Part shown: positions 44,255 through 52,385 of the stretch, piece after piece
Layout of the letters: each line of letters opens with the position of its first letter
How positions within the stretch are numbered: position 1 is the first letter of the stretch
DNA from: Scytonema millei VB511283
GTDB taxonomy: Bacteria; Cyanobacteriota; Cyanobacteriia; Cyanobacteriales; Chroococcidiopsidaceae
Direction of reading: 5' to 3'
NCBI RefSeq assembly: GCF_000817735.3
Contig: NZ_JTJC03000002.1
Coordinates: 690,242 to 754,241, forward strand
DNA: 64,000 bases
The notes under the pieces: generated by a model
Seen by the model: the letters and a program-made list of their open reading frames with translations, nothing else
What the model was told of the DNA's origin: nothing
The model's database searches: none
Made by a program: the position numbers and the translations under genes

Positions 44255-45958
44255 ATGGCTCCAAAACCACCAAAATTATTCATAACTTGTCATAACTGTG
44301 GCTATGATGGCAATTCTATCACTGCCATTCGATGTGATTTATGCAAGCAGCCACTAGAGCTAAATTATGCTTTAAATAGAAATAGTACTTTTAGAAATAG
44401 TGTATCTAATAGTAAAAAAGTAACTCGGCATCGGTTTTATCTCCCCAATACTTGGTTGATATTAGTGTCAATACTATCACTGCTACTGGGAGGAAGCTTG
44501 TTCTTTTGGCGCAGTCAAAGCATTAGCACTCAAAGTTTTCAGCGGTTAGGAGATAAGGGTAACTCAAAAGCGATCGCAATTTTGGGCGACACCTTTAGCG
44601 GCTACAGTACTTTTCGGAGCGATCGATTGCGGCAAGCACTCAAAGAAGTTCAAATTGAAGCGTACTATAAAGATGAATTTAATCAAGCTCGACGCGCTCG
44701 ACTTTTAAATGAAGGACAAGCCGATTTCTTAGTCACAACTCTAGATCAGTTTTTGAAACAAAAACCTCAAGGGAAAATAGTTGGTTTAATTAACTATACA
44801 ATCGGAGGTGATGCGGTTGTTTTAAACACGAAACAATATCCTAACCTCAGATCGCTCCAAGCTCTGAACCAATTAGTACAACAGAGGCGATCGCAAAACC
44901 AGTTAGGCATCATTTTTGCTGGCGATTCTCCCAGTGAATATCTAGGTTTGTTGCTAGATGCTAAATTTGAAGCATTTAGGTTATTAGATTTTCAAACAAT
45001 AAAAGTAGTCGATGCTGCTGATGCCTGGAAGCAATTGCAATCTAATTCAAATCTAGCAGCAGCTATACTTTGGGAACCTTTTGTCACGCAAGCTCGGCAA
45101 CAAGGATATACAGTGGTCTTGTCAAGTCGAGATACTCCAGGTGCAATTGTCGATGTTATTGTTGCTAGCGATCGCCTTCTTCAATCGCAACCTGAAAAAA
45201 TTTCAGCTTTTTTAGAAGCTTATTATCGTTTAATTGATACGTCTATTAGCGATCGTCTGTTGTTGCAAAATCAAATTGCCCGGGATAGCAATTTATCACC
45301 CAGCGATGCAAGATCTGTCTTGCAAGGAATTGATTTTTTTACGTCAGTTGAGGCGAAAAACTGGATGAGCGATGGCACGCTAGAGAAAAGAATAAATTCT
45401 ACAGCTGCGGTGTTGACGTTAACAGGTAGGATAGAACAAGTACCTCCAGTTCCTCAGAATTTATTTACTTACCAGTTCCTCAATCGCGCTGCTAGTCAAA
45501 CCCAAAAACTCATTAGTTCGATCCGCATTGACAATCCAAAACTAGCAGATAGTCTAATGGAAGGAGTAGCGAACGATTCTAATTTTGAATTTGAAACCAC
45601 TTCTAATCTAGGAAATTTGCGCGTACAAGGGGAGATAGAGTTTCAATTTGGCTCGACTACACTAACAAGGAAAGGTAAGCAAACACTCGATAGATTGGCT
45701 AAGCAAATAGCCGAATTTAATTTGCAGACTGTAGCTATAAGAGTTATCGGTCATACTTCTAGAAAAGGATTAGCCGATTTAAATCAAAAACTCAGCCAAC
45801 AAAGAGCGCAAGAAGTTGTTAATTATCTCAAACAACGCGGTCTGCAACACAAAATGTTTGCAGTAGGAAAAGGCTTTAGCCAGCTTAGAGGAGATCTTTC
45901 TCCCTATGATAACCGGAACCAACGAACAGAGATTCAATTGTTGCGATTGAAGAGTTAA
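44255..45958 (+). CDS. Zinc ribbon-TM-solute-binding-OmpA fusion protein
   Basis: 567 residues from ATG 44255; a TTG 15 bases upstream is less likely. A cytoplasmic zinc ribbon (CHNC at 12-15, CDLC at 27-30) is followed by a basic linker and one membrane helix at about 59-80. Next is a periplasmic part like a solute-binding protein of the phosphate/nitrate/taurine type (LGDTFSGYSTFRSDRLRQAL...IGGDAVVLNTKQYPNLRS...AAILWEPFV...VIVASDRLL, about 95-400). A C-terminal OmpA-like peptidoglycan-binding domain carries GHTSRKGLADLNQKLSQQRA and NRNQRTEIQL. It therefore could bind a ligand in the periplasm, hold the cell wall and signal to the cytoplasm. Function unproven. Confidence 0.85.
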   Translation: MAPKPPKLFITCHNCGYDGNSITAIRCDLCKQPLELNYALNRNSTFRNSVSNSKKVTRHRFYLPNTWLILVSILSLLLGGSLFFWRSQSISTQSFQRLGDKGNSKAIAILGDTFSGYSTFRSDRLRQALKEVQIEAYYKDEFNQARRARLLNEGQADFLVTTLDQFLKQKPQGKIVGLINYTIGGDAVVLNTKQYPNLRSLQALNQLVQQRRSQNQLGIIFAGDSPSEYLGLLLDAKFEAFRLLDFQTIKVVDAADAWKQLQSNSNLAAAILWEPFVTQARQQGYTVVLSSRDTPGAIVDVIVASDRLLQSQPEKISAFLEAYYRLIDTSISDRLLLQNQIARDSNLSPSDARSVLQGIDFFTSVEAKNWMSDGTLEKRINSTAAVLTLTGRIEQVPPVPQNLFTYQFLNRAASQTQKLISSIRIDNPKLADSLMEGVANDSNFEFETTSNLGNLRVQGEIEFQFGSTTLTRKGKQTLDRLAKQIAEFNLQTVAIRVIGHTSRKGLADLNQKLSQQRAQEVVNYLKQRGLQHKMFAVGKGFSQLRGDLSPYDNRNQRTEIQLLRLKS

Positions 45959-46319
45959 ATTTCTGTCTGAATACAGATAACAGTTATCAGTTATCGTAGG
46001 GGAGGACAGTTGCGTGCGGGGGTATCCCCCGTTGAGCAAACTGTCCGTGCGGGTTTTGACCAAAAATTTAGAGCTGTGGTTGTCAATCTATCTGCGCGCA
46101 CCCGCCCGTACAGTTATCGGTATAGAGAGGGCATGGTGTGTAGAGATGAGCGAGAACTTCTCAGATTATCTTTGGAATTTGTTAATGTTGTACGTAGCAA
46201 TATATGCAGTCTTAATTTATCAAGTGTAGTTTGGGGGAGCGATTGCCTGAAAAGTCACGCGCGACTATGACTAACTTTATTGCTATCTTAGGCTGATATT
46301 CTGTAATTCGAAGCGACGA
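45959..46319. other. 361-bp intergenic region with two inverted-repeat elements
   Basis: AGTTATC heptamers, then a 43-bp element with GGACAGTT ends (46004-46046), then a GC-rich element from about 46047 (GCGGGTTTTGACC...CGCACCCGCCCGTACAG). The last 200 bases have no clear feature apart from being upstream of the hybrid kinase. Small open frames here are repeat-derived. Confidence 0.6.
46004..46046. mobile_element. Small element with GGACAGTT inverted ends
   Basis: Starts GGACAGTTGCGTGCGGGGG and ends AAACTGTCC. The first 20 bases plus two upstream recur in reverse orientation at 52139-52164. Confidence 0.5.
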
Positions 46320-49300
46320 ATGAAAGCGAACTTATTTGGGAGGTATCTACAACTGCGTCGAAGTTGGATTCCCTATTTTGTATTGGCGATCGCGCTCTTA
46401 TTTACTACGGCAGCTACTTATTATGTATCGAGTACGGTTCAAAATAAAGAGCGGTTGCGGTTTGAAAATGATGTCCAAACAACTCAAGCCAAGATTCAAG
46501 ATCGGATTGAGGCTTACATAACTCTGTTACGGGCAGGAAGTGGTCTATTTGCTGCAAGTGAAGCAGTAACACCGCAAGAATTTCGAGCTTTTGTCAATCG
46601 GACGAAATTACGCGGTAGCTATCCTGGGATTCAAGGAATTGGCTATTCGGCGCGAGTGCCAGCAGCAGCAAAAGATGCATTTGTCAACCAGATACAGCAA
46701 CAGGGAATTGCTTTGAGCATCCGCCCCAACTATCCTCGCTCGGAATATCACACCATTATCTATCTAGAACCACAAGATCGCCGCAACCGAGTCGCAATTG
46801 GTTACGATATGTTCTCTGAGCCAGTACGCCGCAATGCGATGGAACGCGCCCGAGACACTGGTAGTCCAGCTGCTTCAGGTAAAGTGACTTTGGTTCAAGA
46901 AATCGACAAACACAAGCAAGCGGGTTTTCTCATCTATGTTCCGGTTTATCGTGGTGGTGATATTCCCGCCACGAAAGTACAAAGACAGACAGAGTTAGTT
47001 GGTTTTGTTTACAGTCCTTTTCGAGCTGACGATTTGATTAATGGTATTTTTGGCGATGAAGACCGCTTGGTGAATTTTGAAATTTACGATAGTAACAACG
47101 TCAGCTCGGCAAATTTGCTACACTCATCCAGGTCTCATACGCTAAATAACCGCTATCAGCCGCAATTTCAGATTATCAAAACGATCGATCTTGCCGGACG
47201 TACTTGGAGTTTAGTTTTTACCTCTCACCCTGAATTAGAACTGGCTTCAGACATCAATCTCGCACCTTTCGTCGCCTTTATTGGAGTGGCGATGAGTATG
47301 ATTCTATTTGCCATGACGCACTCGCTCTCTTCGTCGCGCAAAGCCGCCGAGCGATCGGCAGCAGCTCTGACAGAGAGTGAAAAGCGGTTTCGACGTTTGG
47401 TAGAGTCAAATATTTTTGGCGTTGCCTTTGGTGACTTTCAGGGGAAAATTCATTATGCAAACGACTATTTTCTCCAACTTGTAGGTTACGAGCGAGAAGA
47501 TTTGCTGGCAGGAAAATTGCATTGGAACAGTTTAACTCCTGCGGAGTTTCTTCCTTTAGATCTTCAGGCAGCTGAAGAACTGAAAAAACACGGAATTGCA
47601 GCTCCATTTGAGAAACAATATATCCGTAAAGATGGTACGCGAGTCCCAATTCTGATTGGTGGCGCATTGTTAGCAGATACAAATACGCCTCGATCGGAAA
47701 TTATCGGCTTTATTCTAGATTTGAGCGATCGCAAAGCTGCGCAGGAAGCTCTACGTTGGAGTGAAGAACGTTATCGTTCTCTAGTAGAAGCGACGACAAA
47801 CATTATTTGGGATACTCAAGCAGAAGGGGAAGTCCTTACCGAACTGCCTGGATGGAGTGCTTTTACCGGACAGAAGTTTGAAGAATATCAAGGATGGGGA
47901 TGGATTGAAGCGATTCATCCAGAAGATCGCGATCGCACTGCGCAAGCATGGTTAAAAGCTCTAGCTCATCGCAGCATGTACGAAATTGAGCATCGGGTGC
48001 GGCGCTACGACGGCGAGTATAGATACATGACTGCCCGTGGCGTGCCAGTTATGGAGACAGATGGTAGCGTGCGGGAATGGATCGGCGTTCATACTGACAT
48101 TACGGAACGCAAGCAAGCGGAAGTAGAACGAGAACGATTGTTACAACGGGAAAAGGTAGCTCGCGAAGAAGCAGAAACAGCCAATCGAATCAAGGACGAG
48201 TTTTTGGCTACCCTATCTCACGAATTACGCACGCCTTTAAATGCGATGCTGGGGTGGACGCAGTTACTTCGTAACCGCAAGTTTAACGAAGAGACGACAG
48301 CGCGCGCTTTAGAGACTATCGATCGCAATACAAAATCTCTGGCGCAGTTGATCGAAGATATTTTAGATATGTCGCGGATCGTTACGGGAAAGCTGCATTT
48401 AGAGATCCGCACGATAGACATTGCACCAGTTATCGTTGCTGCGATTGAAACCGTATTACCCGCAGCAACAGCCAAAAACATTCAGATTGAATCGAAATTA
48501 GATTCTAGCGTTAGACCAGTCATGGGAGATGCCAACCGCTTGCAGCAAGTATTCTGGAATTTGCTGGCTAATGCCGTTAAATTTACTCCCAAGGACGGAC
48601 GGATTGAAGTGCGTGTATTTCTGTTGGATTCTCAGGTACAAATACAAGTCGCTGATAACGGAAAAGGTATTAGTCCCGAGTTTTTACCCCATGTCTTCGA
48701 TCGCTTCTTGCAAGCAGACAGCACTACGACCAGAGAGTATGGTGGTTTAGGACTGGGTTTATCGATCGTGCGGCATTTGGTAGAACTGCATGGTGGTACG
48801 GTAAGAGCTGAAAGTGCAGGATTGGGTAAAGGGGCTACATTTACCGTAGTTCTGCCAATTCGCGCCGTAGATTACAATCTAGATGAGCCAGAACAACCTC
48901 AGAGTCAAAAAGCAGAAACTGCGATCGCACCTCCCTCCCTAGAAGGTTTACGGATCGTCGTCGTCGATGATGAAGCCGATGCCAGAGACTTACTCGATAC
49001 AGTTTTGAGCCAGTATGGAGCTAAAGTTGTGACTTGTGCAACTGCACGGGATACGATTGAGGCGATCGCTCAATTTCAGCCGCACGTCCTCGTTAGCGAT
49101 ATTGGAATGCCACAAGAGGATGGATATGCTTTGATTCATCGCTTGCGACAACTACCACCAGAACAAGGCGGACAAATTCCCGCGATCGCGCTGACAGCCT
49201 ATGCTAGAGCAGAAGATTGCGATCGAGCGTTAGCAGCAGGTTTTCAACGTCACATTGCCAAGCCAGTCAATCCCGATAAATTAGCTGCGGTTGTAAGTGA

Positions 49301-49331
49301 ATTGACTCGAAAAGTGACTAGTGGCTGGTGA
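46320..49331 (+). CDS. CHASE-PAS-PAS hybrid histidine kinase
   Basis: 1003 residues. TM helix at about 15-35, periplasmic CHASE ligand-sensing domain (about 80-300, with FRAFVNRTKLRGSYPGIQGIGYSARV), second TM near 318-337. Then PAS (about 350-470, ending LDLSDRKAAQEAL) and PAS-PAC (about 480-600, ending THTDITERKQAE-like), HisKA with SHELRTPLNAMLGWTQLL (phospho-His near 635), HATPase with NLLANAVKFTP and GLGLGLSIVRHLVELHGG, and a C-terminal receiver (VVVDDEADARDLL, phospho-Asp in VLVSDIGMPQEDGY near 926). It senses an external small molecule and relays phosphate to an unidentified partner. No response regulator gene is adjacent. It lies on the same strand as the zinc ribbon-OmpA gene, 361 bases downstream. 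Confidence 0.95.
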   Translation: MKANLFGRYLQLRRSWIPYFVLAIALLFTTAATYYVSSTVQNKERLRFENDVQTTQAKIQDRIEAYITLLRAGSGLFAASEAVTPQEFRAFVNRTKLRGSYPGIQGIGYSARVPAAAKDAFVNQIQQQGIALSIRPNYPRSEYHTIIYLEPQDRRNRVAIGYDMFSEPVRRNAMERARDTGSPAASGKVTLVQEIDKHKQAGFLIYVPVYRGGDIPATKVQRQTELVGFVYSPFRADDLINGIFGDEDRLVNFEIYDSNNVSSANLLHSSRSHTLNNRYQPQFQIIKTIDLAGRTWSLVFTSHPELELASDINLAPFVAFIGVAMSMILFAMTHSLSSSRKAAERSAAALTESEKRFRRLVESNIFGVAFGDFQGKIHYANDYFLQLVGYEREDLLAGKLHWNSLTPAEFLPLDLQAAEELKKHGIAAPFEKQYIRKDGTRVPILIGGALLADTNTPRSEIIGFILDLSDRKAAQEALRWSEERYRSLVEATTNIIWDTQAEGEVLTELPGWSAFTGQKFEEYQGWGWIEAIHPEDRDRTAQAWLKALAHRSMYEIEHRVRRYDGEYRYMTARGVPVMETDGSVREWIGVHTDITERKQAEVERERLLQREKVAREEAETANRIKDEFLATLSHELRTPLNAMLGWTQLLRNRKFNEETTARALETIDRNTKSLAQLIEDILDMSRIVTGKLHLEIRTIDIAPVIVAAIETVLPAATAKNIQIESKLDSSVRPVMGDANRLQQVFWNLLANAVKFTPKDGRIEVRVFLLDSQVQIQVADNGKGISPEFLPHVFDRFLQADSTTTREYGGLGLGLSIVRHLVELHGGTVRAESAGLGKGATFTVVLPIRAVDYNLDEPEQPQSQKAETAIAPPSLEGLRIVVVDDEADARDLLDTVLSQYGAKVVTCATARDTIEAIAQFQPHVLVSDIGMPQEDGYALIHRLRQLPPEQGGQIPAIALTAYARAEDCDRALAAGFQRHIAKPVNPDKLAAVVSELTRKVTSGW

Positions 49332-49380
49332 CTAGTGGCTGGTGGCTAGTCACTCACAAATGACCAATGGCCAATGACAA
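49315..49380. repeat. STRR heptamers (GTGGCTG, ATGACCA)
   Basis: GTGGCTG-type units start inside the last codons of the hybrid kinase and pass into CCAATGA units up to the stop of the facing gene. The kinase stop (TGA) is itself in the repeat. Confidence 0.75.
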
Positions 49381-49382
49381 TT

Positions 49383-49643
49383 TCACGCATGTAAATTTGC
49401 TTGTTCTTGCAACCAAGGATCGACTGGTTGTCCGTCTTTGCGCCGCAGTTCAATTTCAACTGCAATGACGGCTTTGGAGCCTGGTGGAGCTGGTTTTTGA
49501 TGGAAAAGAATGTCGTAGTCAGCAGGATTTTCGTTGCGTTGTTTTAACCAATCTTGCACTTTAATTGTGGCAAAAAACGATTGTCCCTGCTCGAACAAGC
49601 GGGTAATTTCCATCTGCAAGTTGTAGGGATTGTGTCGCGGCAT
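49383..49643 (-). CDS. Small conserved hypothetical protein
   Basis: 86 residues, soluble. Begins MPRHNPYNLQMEITRLFEQGQSFFATIKVQDWLKQRN and ends VEIELRRKDGQPVDPWLQEQANLHA. No domain recognised. The clean frame, ATG start and lack of repeats make it a credible gene; similar short proteins occur in cyanobacteria as far as I recall. It is followed on the left by the hybrid kinase (convergent). Confidence 0.65.
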   Translation of the reverse strand: MPRHNPYNLQMEITRLFEQGQSFFATIKVQDWLKQRNENPADYDILFHQKPAPPGSKAVIAVEIELRRKDGQPVDPWLQEQANLHA

Positions 49644-49681
49644 AGTTATATTTTTCGTTATGTTTTCTAATACATGCTGTT

Positions 49682-50134
49682 CTAAAAAATGTAAATCGAT
49701 CCAGTCTTGGCAATTCTGACTACACTCATGCTGCTATCTTCTCTAGATAAAACTTGGACTGTCACATCATTGTTTTGTTTATCAACAGTTGTTTTATACT
49801 TCAATCCGCCAGTCTTACTAATAGGCGTTTGAGGCGCAGGATCGTAAATAGCAATATCGATGGGGAGGAAAGAAATTTTTTCTTGAACGCTGTCCCCGAC
49901 TGGTAAATCTTTCTCGTCGCGATCGTCGAGAAAATTATATTTCAACGGTGACTTGGTACGATTAACTAACATTACATTGACAGGACCACCAGGATTCACC
50001 CGCGATACTGGCTGCCAGTAATTAGACTGATAAGCTCTTACAGGGGAGTTTTGGGCAAAAATTGGCACGGCTACGCTGATACAGAGCGAAACTATCGTCA
50101 GCCAAAGTAATTTTTTCCAAGCCTGCCCTAGCAT
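49682..50134 (-). CDS. Hypothetical secreted protein
   Basis: 150 residues. Signal peptide WKKLLWLTIVSLCISVAVPIFAQ at about 6-28 with an AQ cleavage site. The mature part is about 120 residues with VSRVNPGGPVNVMLVNRTKSPLKYNFLDD, which looks like a small beta-sandwich, and no Cys. No family recognised. It lies 38 bases upstream of the 49383 gene on the same strand, so the two may form an operon. Confidence 0.7.
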   Translation of the reverse strand: MLGQAWKKLLWLTIVSLCISVAVPIFAQNSPVRAYQSNYWQPVSRVNPGGPVNVMLVNRTKSPLKYNFLDDRDEKDLPVGDSVQEKISFLPIDIAIYDPAPQTPISKTGGLKYKTTVDKQNNDVTVQVLSREDSSMSVVRIAKTGSIYIF

Positions 50135-50502
50135 AACTTCCCTACCTTGCAGCGACTGCTATCTAAACAAGTGAGATGCTAATTAACTCAAGTTTGTATA
50201 TTATGAGTCATATTTTGCGAAGTGTGAACCACACTGACGTAGATTTACGTAAGTAACCGCAATTGCAGGCGGGAGTCGGGAGTCGGCAAGAGAGACAGGG
50301 AGGACAAGGGGGACAAGGGGGATAAGGGAGAAAAACACCAATTACCAACTACCAGTGATAACTGATAACTGACAACTGACAACTGACAACTGATTATTGC
50401 CAGCCGTTCCAATCTCTTTATAGAGTGAATAGAGCGAACAAAAATTAGCACTCGTTAATCAGCCGCTCGTCACTTACGACTTACGACTTACAACTTTTTT
50501 TA
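50135..50502. repeat. 368-bp intergenic region, mostly tandem repeats
   Basis: From 50270: GGGAGTC, GGGGGACAA 9-mers, CCAACTA and a block of GATAACTG/ACAACTG units to 50392, then ACTTACG units to 50490 just before the helicase start. No gene recognised. Confidence 0.75.
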
Positions 50503-52032
50503 ATGCCTCGTACTCCTACTCTATCGTTCGATCGCGGTACGTTAATTTTGCACCCGCCACCCAGAGGTAAATCGTGGGTGGACTATGCGACGTGGGATGA
50601 CAGGGTAGAAAAATTTCGCATTCCCGCCATTCAATATCGCCAAGTTGTAGAAGCACTACAAGCAGAAGGAAGTTACTTTAGTGACGAAGCCAAAGCCTTT
50701 GAACCGCTAGAACTATCTCCTAGCATGGAAATGGAGCCATATCCGCATCAAAGCGAGGCGCTGGCAGCCTGGAAACTAGCTGGACGTAGGGGAGTCGTCG
50801 TGTTACCAACAGCGGCGGGAAAGACTTATCTAGCACAGATGGCGATGCAAGCCACTCCCCGCAGTACCTTGATTATCGTGCCAACTTTGGATTTGATGCA
50901 CCAGTGGTACGCTCACTTAACGGCTGCATTTCCCGATGTTGAAGTGGGATTATTAGGAGGTGGTTCCCGCGATCGCACGCCCATATTAGTATCGACATAC
51001 GATAGTGCGGCAATTCATGCCGAAGCATTAGGCAATCGTTACGCCCTGTTGATTTTTGACGAATGCCATCACCTACCCACAGATTTTAATCGCGTCATAG
51101 CCGAATACGCGATCGCGCCTTATCGTCTCGGACTGACTGCAACCCCAGAACGCACCGATGGCAAACACTCAGACTTAAATCTACTCATCGGACAAGAAGT
51201 CTATCGCAAAACAGCCGCCGATTTAGCCGGTAAAGCGCTGGCAGAACACGAAGTCGTGCAGATTAAAGTCAAGCTATCACAACACGAACGCGATCGCTAC
51301 AACCAACTGATTCAAACCCGTAACGACTTTCTCCGCGAAGCCAAAATCTCTCTTGGTAGCCTCAAAGGATGGCAATTATTCGTCCAAGCCAGCGCCAGAT
51401 CCGCCGCCGGACGCAGAGCCATGCTCGCACACCGTCAAGCCAAAGAAATCGCTTTAGGCACAGATGGCAAAATCAGAATTCTCGCCGACTTGTTAGCAGA
51501 ACACTATCCAGAACGCACGCTAATTTTCACCGCCGACAACGCCACAGTCTACCGTATTTCGCAAGAATTTCTCATTCCCGCCATCACCCACCAAACCCCC
51601 GTCAAAGAACGCCACGAAGTTTTAACCAAATTTCGGGAAGGGGAATACAAAACCCTCATCGCCTCCCACGTCCTCAACGAAGGCGTAGACGTACCAGCCG
51701 CCAGAATTGCCATTATATTATCCGGTACAGGCTCGGCACGGGAATACATTCAACGCTTGGGGCGAGTTCTGCGTAAAGGCAAAGATAAAGACAAATTTGC
51801 CCTGATGTATGAAGTCGTAGCCGAAGACACCAGCGAAGAAAGAACCTCGGTGAGGAGACGAGGAGTTAAGAGGAGTGAGGGGCGAGGAGTGAGGAGTGAG
51901 GGGAAAGTTACACAGTTGGAGATCGTACCTACTAAAGAGATTACCTATGGAAGTGGCGATCGCACCAGCCAACGCGCCGCCGAATCTCCAGGAAAATGGG
52001 ACGATAATAATTCCCCAGAAACCGAAGAATAA
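50503..52032 (+). CDS. XPB/UvsW-type DEAD/DEAH helicase
   Basis: 509 residues of superfamily 2. An N-terminal damage-recognition-like region reads DRGTLILHPPPRGKSWVDYATWDDRVEKFRIPAIQYR. Motif I is VVVLPTAAGKTYLAQMAM, motif II LLIFDECHHL, motif III GLTATPER, and the second RecA half has TLIFTADNATVYRIS, LIASHVLNEGVDVPAARIAIILSGTGSAREYIQRLGRVLRKGKD. The order and the C-terminal arginine finger match XPB. Residues 449-467 (RRRGVKRSEGRGVRSEGK) are read from GAGGAGT-type repeats. The next gene is a DUF790 (Bax1-like) nuclease, the usual XPB partner in archaea. Confidence 0.93.
   Translation: MPRTPTLSFDRGTLILHPPPRGKSWVDYATWDDRVEKFRIPAIQYRQVVEALQAEGSYFSDEAKAFEPLELSPSMEMEPYPHQSEALAAWKLAGRRGVVVLPTAAGKTYLAQMAMQATPRSTLIIVPTLDLMHQWYAHLTAAFPDVEVGLLGGGSRDRTPILVSTYDSAAIHAEALGNRYALLIFDECHHLPTDFNRVIAEYAIAPYRLGLTATPERTDGKHSDLNLLIGQEVYRKTAADLAGKALAEHEVVQIKVKLSQHERDRYNQLIQTRNDFLREAKISLGSLKGWQLFVQASARSAAGRRAMLAHRQAKEIALGTDGKIRILADLLAEHYPERTLIFTADNATVYRISQEFLIPAITHQTPVKERHEVLTKFREGEYKTLIASHVLNEGVDVPAARIAIILSGTGSAREYIQRLGRVLRKGKDKDKFALMYEVVAEDTSEERTSVRRRGVKRSEGRGVRSEGKVTQLEIVPTKEITYGSGDRTSQRAAESPGKWDDNNSPETEE
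51849..51903. repeat. GAGGAGT-type repeat inside the helicase gene
   Basis: Six GAGGAGT/GAGGGGC-like units in frame give a basic R/S/G/E tail and push the native C-terminus outward. Confidence 0.7.
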
Positions 52033-52086
52033 CTTTGTCCCTTTGCGCCTTTGCACGCCAGTTGCTACAACGGAGGGAACCTCACC

Positions 52087-52161
52087 GGACAGTTTGACGC
52101 GACGTGCTACAACGGGGGGCGACGAAGTCCGCGATAGCGCCACCCCCGCACGCAACTGTCC
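52087..52161. mobile_element. Element with GGACAGTT inverted ends (second copy)
   Basis: Starts GGACAGTTTGACGCGACG and ends CGCACGCAACTGTCC. The last 22 bases are the reverse complement of the first part of the 46004 element. Confidence 0.5.
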
Positions 52162-52225
52162 TCCGCAACGCACTGGCTCGTCTTTGCGTGACATTAATCT
52201 ATGAACTTACTGCACCAACATTTGG

Positions 52226-52292
52226 TAAGGGCGGGTTTTGGGGGCAGATTTCTTGTCATAGTCGTGAATATGCTTGCTAAACCCGCCCCTAC
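52226..52292. repeat. GC-rich inverted repeat element
   Basis: Arms AAGGGCGGGTTTT and CTAAACCCGCCCCTAC around about 38 bases; same family as 12517 and 23650. Confidence 0.65.
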
Positions 52293-52385
52293 GACAACTG
52301 ATGACTGATAATTTTGTAGAGACATTACATGTAACGTCTCTACACTGACAACTGACAACTGATAACTGATAACTGATAACTGATA

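Larger units (their letters stand above)
52033..52385. other. 353-bp intergenic region with two elements and heptamers
   Basis: Contains two GCTACAACGG direct repeats, a GGACAGTT-ended element (52087-52161), a GC-rich inverted repeat (52226-52292), then GTAGAGACATTACATGTAACGTCTCTAC (a 28-base palindrome at about 52317-52344) and ACTGATA heptamers up to the DUF790 start. No gene recognised. Confidence 0.6.

Noticed and set aside
46010-46270. Two overlapping small frames before the hybrid kinase
   Set aside because: They start inside repeat elements and overlap each other in different frames; no domain seen.
51369-51776. 135-codon Arg/His/Gln-rich frame inside the helicase gene
   Set aside because: Out-of-frame shadow of the helicase with extreme composition.
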